From: JBKBRC01 sp046292345
GTDB taxonomy: Bacteria; Bacteroidota; Rhodothermia; Rhodothermales; Rubricoccaceae
Assembly: GCA_046292345.1 (NCBI GenBank)
Contig: JBKBRC010000008.1
Location: 1 to 64,000, forward strand
Direction: 5' to 3'
DNA length: 64,000 nt
Under the pieces are notes generated by a model. That model ran no database searches, was not told the origin of the DNA, and was given only the letters and a program-made list of their open reading frames with translations. A program made the position numbers and the translations under genes. Positions 16,639-24,286 of this stretch are shown here, in pieces; within the stretch, counting starts at the first letter, position 1, and the number at the start of each line of letters is the position of its first letter.

Positions 16639-17571
16639 CGCGGAGCGGAGCGTGATCTCGCCCGGACGCCGGCCGGCCGGCTCCTGCGTCCGGGCCGGCG
16701 AGGCGACTGCGGGCAGGGCGGCTGCGGGTGCGGTAGCGGTAGCGGTCGCAGCGGCGGTGCCGGTCGCCTCGGTGTAGTATAGTTCGTCGTGGACGTGCTC
16801 GGGGGCGAGCCCGGCACGGGCGAGGAGGCCGCGCACGTTGGCCACCATCTGCGGGTTGCCGCAGGCGTAGCCGGCGACCGTCTCCGGTGGCCAGCCGGTG
16901 GCGTCGAGGTGCTTGCGGAGCACGTCGCCGACGCGCCCGCGCTCGCCCGTCCAGCCAGGGTTGTCCCACGGGCGGCTGATCGTGGGCACGGCCACGAGCC
17001 ACGGCATGTCGCCGGCGTGCGTGCCGCGTTCGTCGCGGGCGAGGCGCCGGAGCTCGTCGGCGTAGGGCCCGAGCTCGGCGGCGTGGCTGGCGCCGTAGAG
17101 CACGAGGAAGCGCTCGGTGGGGAGCTCGGCGCCGGTCGCGCGCGCGGCGGCGTGGTGGCGCAGCATCGAGAGAAACGGGGCGACTCCGGTTACGGTGCAG
17201 GCGCAGACGTGGCGGTGCCGCGCCGGGTCGCGCACGAAGTGGCCGGCCGCGCGCGGGCGCAGCCCGACGACCGCGCCCTCGGGCAGGCGAAACAGGCTCG
17301 GCGTGAGCGCGCCGCCCTCGACGCGCTCGATGAACAGCTCGAGCAGCGGTTCGTGCGGCGCGCTGAGCACCGAGTAGGCGCGCCGCACGGGCCGGCCGTC
17401 GGCGCCGGGCAGGGCGAGCGTGACGTACTGCCCGGCCTCGAACGGCACCGGGCGTTCGGGGCGCAGCCAGAACACCGCCAGGTCGGGCGTGACGTCGTGG
17501 CGGCGTGCGAGCGTGGCACGCAGGTAGCCGCGGGGCAGTGCTCCGGCGGGGGCATTCGGCGGGTGGTGCAT
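16624..17571 (-). CDS. Ferredoxin/flavodoxin-NADP(+) reductase
   Basis: The 315-residue FAD/NAD(P)-binding reductase has FAD-binding motif RRAYSVLSAP (RxYS), then a VTGVAPFLSMLRH nucleotide-binding turn and YACGNPQMV, where the cysteine precedes the NADP-binding tail. This is the Fpr-type layout that passes electrons between NADPH and ferredoxin. After the core the protein carries an Ala/Thr low-complexity stretch and ends in ITLRSAPRPR. Start is ATG at 17571, with a TACCTTG element 28 bp upstream. The substrate could instead be another small redox protein. Confidence 0.87.
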   Translation of the reverse strand: MHHPPNAPAGALPRGYLRATLARRHDVTPDLAVFWLRPERPVPFEAGQYVTLALPGADGRPVRRAYSVLSAPHEPLLELFIERVEGGALTPSLFRLPEGAVVGLRPRAAGHFVRDPARHRHVCACTVTGVAPFLSMLRHHAAARATGAELPTERFLVLYGASHAAELGPYADELRRLARDERGTHAGDMPWLVAVPTISRPWDNPGWTGERGRVGDVLRKHLDATGWPPETVAGYACGNPQMVANVRGLLARAGLAPEHVHDELYYTEATGTAAATATATAPAAALPAVASPARTQEPAGRRPGEITLRSAPRPR

Positions 17572-17598
17572 GGGTCCCTCTCGCAGCCGTGTGCGGCT

Positions 17599-17605
17599 CA
17601 AGGTA
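17599..17605 (-). promoter_or_regulatory. Candidate -7 element for the ferredoxin reductase (TACCTTG)
   Basis: TACCTTG on the minus strand, 28 bp before the ATG at 17571 and directly downstream of a 17-bp repeat array. It fits TAnnTTG. Confidence 0.45.
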
Positions 17606-17608
17606 GGG

Positions 17609-17676
17609 CGCGGCGCGGCTTCCCCGGCGGCGCGGCTTCCCCGGCGGCGCGGCTTCCCCGGCGGCGCGGCTTCCCC
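17609..17676. repeat. 17-bp x4 intergenic tandem repeat
   Basis: Four copies of a unit around GGCGGCGCGGCTTCCCC with 17-bp period lie between rnhB and the ferredoxin reductase, immediately upstream of the latter's promoter candidate. The unit contains no gene end. Confidence 0.9.
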
Positions 17677-17713
17677 CGGCGGCGCGCGCCCGGGCGGTTC
17701 GTTGCCGGCGCGC

Positions 17714-18322
17714 TCAGCGCGAGAGGCGGAACGAGCGCCGGTGGTGCGGGCTCGGGCCGTGCGCGGCGAGCGCGGCGTAGTGCGCGGCCGTGGGGTAGCC
17801 CTTGTGCGCGTCCCACCCGTAAGCCGGGTAAGCGGCGTGCAGGTCCTCCATGAGGCGGTCGCGCGTCTGCTTGGCCACGACCGAGGCGGCGGCGACGGAG
17901 AGGCTGCGCGCGTCTCCGCGGACGACGGTCTGCTGCGCGCACGGCGCGTCCGGAATGGCGCGGTTGCCGTCGACGAGGAGCAGGTCTGGAGGGAGGGCCA
18001 GGTCGCACGCGGCGCGGCGCATGGCCTCGAGCGCGGCGCGGAGGATGTTGAGCCGGTCGATCTCCTCGGGCGAGCACAGGCCCACCCCGATGGCGAGCGC
18101 GTGCGCGCGGATCTGAGGCAGCAGGGCCGCGCGCGCGGCGGGCGGGAGCTTTTTGGAGTCGTCGAGGCCCGGCAGGCGGGCATCCGGTGCGAGCACGACG
18201 GCCGCGGCGACGACCGGCCCGGCGAGGCATCCGCGCCCGGCCTCGTCCACGCCGGCCACGACGCGGGCGCCGGCGGCCCGCGCGGCGGCCTCGAGCGAGA
18301 AGTCTGGTCCGGCGGCCCGCAC
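17714..18322 (-). CDS. rnhB: Ribonuclease HII
   Basis: The 202-residue nuclease removes ribonucleotides and RNA primers from DNA. It has the active-site blocks VAGVDEAGRGCLAGPV, DSKKL, LLVDGN and SVAAASVVAKQTRD, with the carboxylates in their usual places, and GWDAHKGYPT near the end. It starts with GTG at 18322, three bases after the stop of the Mur ligase gene, so the two are probably co-transcribed. Confidence 0.95.
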   Translation of the reverse strand: MRAAGPDFSLEAAARAAGARVVAGVDEAGRGCLAGPVVAAAVVLAPDARLPGLDDSKKLPPAARAALLPQIRAHALAIGVGLCSPEEIDRLNILRAALEAMRRAACDLALPPDLLLVDGNRAIPDAPCAQQTVVRGDARSLSVAAASVVAKQTRDRLMEDLHAAYPAYGWDAHKGYPTAAHYAALAAHGPSPHHRRSFRLSR

Positions 18323-18325
18323 GCG

Positions 18326-19984
18326 TCAGTTCTCGGCGTAGGTGTCTGGAAGGTCGTTCTCGTAGAGCACGACGTCGCCCTCGCGGAGCAGCGGCGCGAG
18401 CAGGTCGCGCGCGTCGAAGAGCGATCGCACGACGTGGAGACGCTCCTCGGGGAAGCCGGCCGCGCGCAGGCCGTCCTGGATGGGCGCCGTCTGGCGCGGC
18501 CCGACGAGTACGGCCAGGTCGCGCTCGCCCGTGAGGTGCTGCGCGATGTGCATCCCGAACGTACGGTTCTCGGCCTCGTGCGCCTCGCCGAGCTCGACCA
18601 TGCCGGGCGTGACGATCACGCGCCGCCCGCCCTCGGGGACGGGCATCTGGCTCAGGATCTCGACCGCGTTGCGCGCCCCGACGGGGTTGCTGTTGAACGC
18701 GTCGTCGATGGTGAGCACGCCGTTGGGCTCGCGGCGCAGCGCGAGGCGGTGCGCGACAGGCTCGACGCGTCCGACCGCGTGCGCGATCTGGCGCAGGCGC
18801 AGCCCGAGCGCGCGCCCGACGGCGATGCCGAAGAGCACGTTGAGCACGTTGTGCTGCCCGAGCAGCCGCGTCGTGACGGTCTCCTCGGCGCCCGTGTCGT
18901 CGCGCACGGTGAAGCGGGCGCCCTCGGGGCCGTACGTGATGGCGCCGGCCGTGATGTCGGCTTCGCGGCCCTCGGCCGAGACGGTCCAGACGCGCCCGGC
19001 GTGTGCGGGCACGCGCGCAGTCATGGCGGCCACGCGCGGGTCGTCGGCGTTGAGGATGGCCTGGCCGCCGGGGCGGAGGCCGGCCACGAGGTCGCCCTTG
19101 ACACGCGCGATGTTCTCGATGGGACCCATCGTCTCGAGGTGCGCCACGCCGACGCTTGTCACGACGGCGATGTCGGGCGGGGCAAGCGCCGTGAGCTCTT
19201 GGATGTCATGGCTGTAGCGCGCGCCCATCTCGAGCACGAGCACGCGGTGGTCCGGGCGGAGCTGGTTGTTGACGACGAGGCAGACGCCCATCGGCGTGTT
19301 GAAGCTGCCTGGCGAGACGAGCGTCTGGAAGCGCTGCTGCACGACCTCGGCGATGACGAATTTGGTGCTCGTCTTGCCATAGGAGCCCGTCACAGCGACG
19401 ACCGTCAGATCCGGGCGCGCGTCGAGCGTGGCGCGGGCGCGGCGCTTGAAGCCGTCCTGGATGCGCCGCTCGACGGGCTCGGTAAGCCATCCGGCGAAGT
19501 AGACCCACGCCGGCGCGCCAAGGTCGGCGAGGAACCAGCCGCCGAGCAGGGCGAGCAGGCCCGCCCCGGGCGATGCGAGCGTGAAGGCACCCGCCGCGCC
19601 GGCCAGGACCGGCAGCGCCGCCAGCCCGAGCGCAGCCGACGCGAGGCGCTTCATGCGCGCCGTGAACGCGAGCGGCTTCTTCTCCCGCTCCCGCTCGACG
19701 TGCACCGCCGAGGCGAACGCAACCATCCATCCGAGGGTCACTGGCAGGCCCACGCCGAGCGGCAAGCGCGCGCTCAGAAGGGCGAGTACGCCCAGCAGCA
19801 CGAGGCCGCCTGTATGCGAGGGCGCCCAGAGGCGCCCGGCCCCGCGCGTGCGCAGCCACGCCGTGTACTCATGCCGCTTGTAGCCCTCGAGTTGAAAGAC
19901 GTGGAGGAAGTGCCGTACGCGCCGCCACGCGCGCCATGCGGCGACGGCCGAGGCCAGCAGGGCGAGGACGAATAGAAAGGGCAC
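18326..19984 (-). CDS. MurF-like Mur ligase with N-terminal membrane domain
   Basis: The 552-residue protein has about four to five hydrophobic segments in residues 1-165 followed by a soluble Mur ligase: P-loop TGSYGKTSTK (about 200-210), NTPMGVCLVVNNQ, LEMGARYSHDI, HLETMG and the C-terminal DDAFNSNP block. The ligase part looks most like UDP-MurNAc-tripeptide D-Ala-D-Ala ligase (MurF). Canonical MurF has no membrane domain and sits in the dcw cluster. Here it lies between an alpha/beta hydrolase (5 bp upstream) and rnhB. It may be a membrane-bound paralogue acting on another amide ligation. The start GTG at 19984 is inferred. Confidence 0.82.
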   Translation of the reverse strand: MPFLFVLALLASAVAAWRAWRRVRHFLHVFQLEGYKRHEYTAWLRTRGAGRLWAPSHTGGLVLLGVLALLSARLPLGVGLPVTLGWMVAFASAVHVEREREKKPLAFTARMKRLASAALGLAALPVLAGAAGAFTLASPGAGLLALLGGWFLADLGAPAWVYFAGWLTEPVERRIQDGFKRRARATLDARPDLTVVAVTGSYGKTSTKFVIAEVVQQRFQTLVSPGSFNTPMGVCLVVNNQLRPDHRVLVLEMGARYSHDIQELTALAPPDIAVVTSVGVAHLETMGPIENIARVKGDLVAGLRPGGQAILNADDPRVAAMTARVPAHAGRVWTVSAEGREADITAGAITYGPEGARFTVRDDTGAEETVTTRLLGQHNVLNVLFGIAVGRALGLRLRQIAHAVGRVEPVAHRLALRREPNGVLTIDDAFNSNPVGARNAVEILSQMPVPEGGRRVIVTPGMVELGEAHEAENRTFGMHIAQHLTGERDLAVLVGPRQTAPIQDGLRAAGFPEERLHVVRSLFDARDLLAPLLREGDVVLYENDLPDTYAEN

Positions 19985-19989
19985 GGGCG

Positions 19990-20862
19990 TCAGGAGGCGT
20001 CGGGAGAAAGGAAGCGGATGACGGCGGCGGCGTAGGCGGCGGGCGCGTCGAGGTAGCCGTAGTGCCCGGCGCCCTCGAGCACGACGAGCCCAGCGTCGGG
20101 GATGGCGCGCGCGAGCACGTCCATCTGGTAGCGCGTCACGGCCTCGTCGCGGTCGCCCCAGAGCAAGAGCGTCGGCACGGCGATGCGCGCCAGGTCGGCC
20201 TCGGTGTAGAGGTGGCGTACGGTGCGCACCATCGTCTCGCGCAGGACGTCGGAGCCGGCGGCCTGCCGGTAGTCGGCCGAGGCGGCGAGCTGCCAGTAGA
20301 CCGTCGTGCGGAGCCACGCGAGGCCGCGCTGCCGCAGCGGGCCTTCGGGAAGAAGGCGGAAGGGCGCCTTGAGCGCGGTGATCCAGGCCGTCTTGGCGTA
20401 GTACGCCAGCGGCCGGCGCGGCGCCACGCCCGAGGGGCTCACGAGCACGAGGCGCGCTACGAGGGCGGCCGTGGAGGGCTCCGAAGCCAGGTGCAGCGCG
20501 ATCCGCCCGCCGTTCGAGTGCCCGACGATGGGAACGGGCGCGAGGCCGTGCTCGCGCACGTAGTGCGCCACGAGGGCAGCATACTCCGGCACGCCCCAAG
20601 CTCGGCCGTCGGGGAGGCGCGGCGGGATGGGCGTGAGGCCGTGCCCGGGCAGGTCCAGGTTGTGGACGCGGTGCGTGGCTTCGAACGGCGCCCCGGCCGC
20701 GCGCATGAGCGCCGCCGACGAGCCCCAGCCGTGCAGCAGGAGCAGCGGCGGCGCTCCCTCCGGCCCTGTCACGACGGCATGCAGGCGGTCGGCGAAGGCC
20801 GCTGCGGCGACTTCGGGCGCGGCCGCCGCTGCCGGGGGGGTTGTTGCATATGCCGAAACCAT
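19990..20862 (-). CDS. Alpha/beta hydrolase
   Basis: The 290-residue hydrolase has oxyanion segment LLLHGWGSS, nucleophile elbow GHSNGG, acid segment LLWGDRDEAV and the histidine in GAGHYGYLD, a full Ser-Asp-His triad in family order. There is no signal peptide, so it should be cytoplasmic. It is the first gene of a likely three-gene operon with the membrane MurF-like ligase and rnhB, separated by only 5 and 3 bp. The substrate is unknown. Pairing with a Mur ligase suggests an envelope-linked ester or thioester, but that is inference. Confidence 0.85.
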   Translation of the reverse strand: MVSAYATTPPAAAAAPEVAAAAFADRLHAVVTGPEGAPPLLLLHGWGSSAALMRAAGAPFEATHRVHNLDLPGHGLTPIPPRLPDGRAWGVPEYAALVAHYVREHGLAPVPIVGHSNGGRIALHLASEPSTAALVARLVLVSPSGVAPRRPLAYYAKTAWITALKAPFRLLPEGPLRQRGLAWLRTTVYWQLAASADYRQAAGSDVLRETMVRTVRHLYTEADLARIAVPTLLLWGDRDEAVTRYQMDVLARAIPDAGLVVLEGAGHYGYLDAPAAYAAAVIRFLSPDAS

Positions 20863-20900
20863 CTATCTTTTGCCGCGTGAGAAATGGCAGGTGGCCTCCT

Positions 20901-20918
20901 CAGCGGCACGTGCCGCTG
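20901..20918. promoter_or_regulatory. 18-bp perfect palindrome, candidate operator
   Basis: CAGCGGCACGTGCCGCTG equals its own reverse complement. Its core GGCACGTGCC is repeated once about 290 bp downstream. It sits 39 bp beyond the hydrolase start and far upstream of rho, so it could control either gene. Confidence 0.5.
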
Positions 20919-21202
20919 CGCAGAGGACAGGAGCGCTGAAGGTGACGCCGTCGCAGCGGGGCGAGGCGCAGCAGACCGTCACCAAGCCGGCCCGAATGTT
21001 GTATTGACCTGCCTCGGGGCAGGCCGCCCCGACAGCCCCCGGCGTAAGCCCGGAGTGCGCGGCCCGGCGCGTGCGACGCGGGCGCCAAGATCCGCCGGTC
21101 GCTGCGTATGCGCAACGGGCGCCGGCGGTGCAGACGCGCAATTACTCTTCCCTTTGCCGTCGCTACGCGCGCGGCCCCGGCCTTGGCGCCGCTTCCCGGC
21201 GC

Positions 21203-21212
21203 GGCACGTGCC
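21203..21212. promoter_or_regulatory. Second GGCACGTGCC palindrome, 65 bp before the rho paralogue
   Basis: This repeats the 10-bp core of the 18-bp palindrome at 20901-20918, here within CGGCACGTGCCG. Two copies in one intergenic region suggest a paired binding site, but a chance match is possible at this GC content. Confidence 0.4.
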
Positions 21213-21277
21213 GGTTCCAACTCTCTCCTGCGGGCACGTCCGCCCGCCCCATTCCGTACCGAACAGCCATCGCATTC

Positions 21278-23182
21278 ATGGCAGATGAAGCGCTTCGCCC
21301 CGACGCGGGCGAAACGAAGGACGGCGTCGTCCAGGGCGCGGCCACGTCGGCCGCCAGCGACGCTCCCGACACCCCGATGCCCAAGCGCCGCGCGCCGCGC
21401 CGCAAGAAGACTGACCAGGCCGAGACGTCTGCGGCCGAGACGCCTGCGGCCGAGACGCCTGCGGCCGAGACGCCTGCGGCCGAGACGCCTGCGGCCGAGA
21501 CGCCTGCGGCCGAGACGCCTGCGGCAGAAACCGATGCCGCCGCCGAGGTGGAGGCGCCGCAGAAGCCGCGCCGCAGAAGCCGCAAAAAGGCGGAGCCTGA
21601 GGGTGCGCCTGCGTCCGAGAGCGAGCCCGCCGCCGAGGCAGCCAGCAAGCCGCGTCGCACGCGCCGCAAAAAGGCCGAGGCGGAGATCGCCGAGGCGGAG
21701 GTCGCCGAGGACGCATCCGCCCCGGAAGTGCCCGTCTCCGTGCCGGAGACGCCGGCGGCCGAGGACAAGCCGCGCCGGCGCCGCACCCGCCGCGCCGACG
21801 CGCCGGTCGCCTCCAGCGACGATCCTGGCCTTGAGGCCGAAGCCGCTGCCGAAGCCGCTGCCGAAGCCGCTGCCGAAGCCGCTGCCGAAGCCGCTGCCGA
21901 GATGCCCGCCGAGCCTGTGCCGCGCGAGGAGCGCCCTGCTCCGCCGCGCGAGGAGCGGCGCGACGACGAAGGCGGCAGCCGCAAGAGCCGGCGCAACCGG
22001 CGCAAGAAAGAGCGCGCCGAGAACGCCGGTCAGCCGCACGGTGGCGGCCAGCCGCAGACGCCACCGGGCGAGCCGTTCGAGGGCATTCTGGAACTGATCG
22101 GGGACAAGAAGTTCGGTTTCATCCGCGCGTTCCAGACTTCGCTCCAGAAGGGTGACAACGACCCGTTCATGCCGCCGCCGCTGATCCAGAAATACGGTCT
22201 GCGCGACGGCGTCCACCTCAAGGGCCTCATCGGACGTGGGCGCAAGGGCGCCTGGCAGGTGACAGAGGTGCACGAGGTTATGGGCGGCCCGCCAGCGGCG
22301 TGGAACGACGTGCCGGACTTCGACGAGGGTCTCGTCATCTACCCTGACGAGAAGCTGACGCTCCCGACCGGCCCCGAGGACGTTTCGATGCGCGTCGTGG
22401 ATCTCGTCGCGCCGCTCGGCAAGGGGCAGCGCGCGCTCATCGTCGCGCCGCCGCGTGCCGGCAAGACGATCCTGCTCAAGCAGATCGCCGCCGGGCTCTC
22501 GCAGAACCACCCCGAGATCAAGCTCGTCGCGCTGCTCATCGACGAGCGCCCGGAGGAGGTGACGGACTTCCGGCGCAACACCGCCGCGACGGTCTTCGCT
22601 TCGTCCAACGACTACGGCGAGGACAACCACGTCCGCGTGGCGACGCTCTCGTTCGAGTACAGCCGCCGCCTCGTGGAGCAGGGCCACGACGTCGTAATCC
22701 TGCTCGACTCGCTCACGCGCCTCGGGCGCACGTTCAACCTGTTCGGCGGCAACTCCGGCCGCACGATGTCCGGCGGCCTCGACGCGCGCGCGCTCCTGAT
22801 GCCGCGCAAGATCTTCGGCGCGGCGCGCAACATCGAGCACGGCGGTTCGCTGACGATCATCGCGACGGCGCTCGTGGAGACGAACAGCCGCATGGACGAG
22901 GTGATCTTCGAGGAGTTCAAGGGTACCGGCAACGCCGAGATCGTGCTCGACCGGGAGCTCTCCGAGAAGCGCATCTATCCGGCCATCAACATCCGCAAGT
23001 CCGGCACGCGCAACGAGGAGCGCCTCGTGCCCGAGGAGCATCTCCGGCAGCGGCACCTGCTGCTGCGCGCGCTCAACAGCCGGCATCCGGTGGAGGCCAT
23101 GCAGGCGCTCGTGAAGCAGATCCAGCTCACGGCCGACAACGCGCAGCTGCTCAACGAGCTCATTCCGGAGTCGGCGTACTGA
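21278..23182 (+). CDS. Second transcription termination factor Rho, repeat-rich N-terminus
   Basis: The 634-residue protein is a Rho with about 250 disordered N-terminal residues: eight AETPA-like repeats, basic RRSRKK/RRTRRKK clusters, an AEAA repeat and a KSRRNRRKKER patch. Then come a divergent RNA-binding domain (GILELIGDKKFGFIRAF) and a complete helicase core. Walker A is APPRAGKT (390-397), followed by VALLIDERPEEVTDF, VVILLDSLTRLGRTFN, RKIFGAARNIEHGG and RKSGTRNEE. The RNA-binding domain lacks the usual YLPSPDDIYVSPSQI block kept in the other Rho. Both paralogues look ATPase-competent. Acidic and basic repeats may mediate RNA binding or phase separation. It ends at a strong hairpin. 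Confidence 0.93.
   Translation: MADEALRPDAGETKDGVVQGAATSAASDAPDTPMPKRRAPRRKKTDQAETSAAETPAAETPAAETPAAETPAAETPAAETPAAETDAAAEVEAPQKPRRRSRKKAEPEGAPASESEPAAEAASKPRRTRRKKAEAEIAEAEVAEDASAPEVPVSVPETPAAEDKPRRRRTRRADAPVASSDDPGLEAEAAAEAAAEAAAEAAAEAAAEMPAEPVPREERPAPPREERRDDEGGSRKSRRNRRKKERAENAGQPHGGGQPQTPPGEPFEGILELIGDKKFGFIRAFQTSLQKGDNDPFMPPPLIQKYGLRDGVHLKGLIGRGRKGAWQVTEVHEVMGGPPAAWNDVPDFDEGLVIYPDEKLTLPTGPEDVSMRVVDLVAPLGKGQRALIVAPPRAGKTILLKQIAAGLSQNHPEIKLVALLIDERPEEVTDFRRNTAATVFASSNDYGEDNHVRVATLSFEYSRRLVEQGHDVVILLDSLTRLGRTFNLFGGNSGRTMSGGLDARALLMPRKIFGAARNIEHGGSLTIIATALVETNSRMDEVIFEEFKGTGNAEIVLDRELSEKRIYPAINIRKSGTRNEERLVPEEHLRQRHLLLRALNSRHPVEAMQALVKQIQLTADNAQLLNELIPESAY
21419..21538 (+). repeat. 15-bp x8 in-frame tandem repeat in the second rho
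   Basis: Eight units based on GCCGAGACGCCTGCG encode AETPA (first copy AETSA, last AETDA). A second in-frame repeat, GCCGCTGCCGAA, encodes AAAE-type units at about 21841-21900. Near-perfect identity of the DNA copies points to recent slippage. Confidence 0.93.
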
Positions 23183-23202
23183 CCGCCGGCCGCGCCAGAA
23201 AC

Positions 23203-23241
23203 GACGCGGGGAGCGAAGCGCCAGGCTTCGCTCCCCGCGTC
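23203..23241. terminator. Strong hairpin between convergent rho paralogue and rhodopsin
   Basis: A 16-bp perfect stem (GACGCGGGGAGCGAAG pairing with its complement at 23226-23241) closes a 7-base loop. It has no immediate T-tract, although TTTTT occurs 20 bp on. Its position 20 bp after the rho stop and before the rhodopsin stop suggests a bidirectional terminator or RNA-end protector. Confidence 0.75.
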
Positions 23242-23288
23242 CGTCTCCGGGGCGGCTGGTTTTTGCGCACCGCGCCGGTCGGCGAGCC

Positions 23289-24119
23289 TCAGGCGGGCAC
23301 CGGCTCGCTGCGGTCGAAGACGTAGCCCTCGGCCTCCGAGCGGATCTGCGCCGCGTACGTGAGCAGGACGCCGTAGATCACCTTCGAGACGATGTCGGCC
23401 GTGCTGTAAGTGATCGCGCGGCCCAGGACGCCCGCCTCGTTGTTGAGCAGCAGCGGCATCAGGTAGGCGCCGGGGTAGAGCATCCACGAGATCAGGAACA
23501 GCCACCAGATGCCCTGCATCACGCGCGCCGCCGCCGGCGGCATTCCCACCTTGCCGTCCTGGATGATCTTGTACATCAGCCACAGCACGTGGATGAAGAA
23601 CAGCGTCGAGACGAGGCCCCAGCCGAGCCAGAGCGTCTGGTTGCTGACCTCGTAGAACTGCCCGACGTAGCCGGTGATGACCATCATCGCGCCCGAGAAG
23701 AAGAACTGGTTGCGCGTAGAGGCGAAGCGGTCGCGGCTGATCTCGATCACGAACAGGATCTGGAACAGCAGCATCGGCACGTCGATGAGCCAGTTCAGGT
23801 AGCGGTAGCCGTTGGTGAATACCGGCGCGCCCTCCGCACGGACGTACCGGCCGGCGTCGGCGTCGTAGACGAACGCGCTCGTCCAGTTGCCCGCCTGCGC
23901 GAAGAGCAGCAGAAACGCCGACACCATCACGACGACCGACAGGACCGACGAGATGCGGTACCGCGGCGCGACGCTCTTGATGGTCAGGATGAAGTAGAAC
24001 AGCGCCGCCAGCATGACGGCGTACGTGAGCGTGAGCACGTGCGCCGTCATGTCAAAGGCCATGGGGGAGTACGAGAAGATGTTCTCGAACGGGATGTTGG
24101 GTGTAACCGCGGGTTGCAT
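23289..24119 (-). CDS. Light-driven sodium-pump rhodopsin (NDQ/KR2 type)
   Basis: The 276-residue seven-helix protein closely resembles Krokinobacter KR2. Helix C reads RYLNWLIDVPMLLFQ and gives the NDQ set N109, D113, Q120, the signature of outward Na+ pumps rather than the DTE/DTD of proton pumps. Helix G holds the retinal Schiff-base lysine K246 in STADIVSKVIYG, with D242 four residues before. WTSAF, SGAMMVITGYVGQFYEVSN and LISWMLYPGAYLMP are also KR2-like. Retinal synthesis genes are not in the window. It is a single gene, convergent with rho and divergent from radC, with an unusually AT-rich leader for this region. Confidence 0.96.
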   Translation of the reverse strand: MQPAVTPNIPFENIFSYSPMAFDMTAHVLTLTYAVMLAALFYFILTIKSVAPRYRISSVLSVVVMVSAFLLLFAQAGNWTSAFVYDADAGRYVRAEGAPVFTNGYRYLNWLIDVPMLLFQILFVIEISRDRFASTRNQFFFSGAMMVITGYVGQFYEVSNQTLWLGWGLVSTLFFIHVLWLMYKIIQDGKVGMPPAAARVMQGIWWLFLISWMLYPGAYLMPLLLNNEAGVLGRAITYSTADIVSKVIYGVLLTYAAQIRSEAEGYVFDRSEPVPA

Positions 24120-24286
24120 GGCGTTGCGGGTGGGGTGATGGGGAGAGGGCCCTGTTTGCGCTTTTCGGAATGAAATGAAACCGGACTGTGTTCCGGGTTT
24201 TTAGGCTTTGCTTGGAAAGCCGGGAGTAACGGGGTTGCGCAGCAGTGTGCGGTGGGTCTGGCAGCGGTCCTTTCACGCCGCGTTCA
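24120..24286. promoter_or_regulatory. AT-richer divergent region between rhodopsin and radC
   Basis: This 167-bp gap has the lowest GC in the neighbourhood. It holds CCGGACTGTGTTCCGGGTTTTT (24181-24202), a small hairpin followed by five T on the plus strand that resembles a terminator or attenuator, and TAGGCTTTG (24202-24210), a possible -7 element for radC. No TAnnTTG was found for the rhodopsin. Confidence 0.35.

Larger units (their letters stand above)
20863..21277 (+). other. Long leader/divergent region upstream of the second rho
   Basis: These 415 bp hold no convincing gene. They contain an 18-bp perfect palindrome (20901-20918), a small hairpin CCTGCC-TCGG-GGCAGG near 21006, and a second GGCACGTGCC at 21203-21212. 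A long structured leader suits an autoregulated rho gene, but the transcription start is not visible. Confidence 0.5.
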
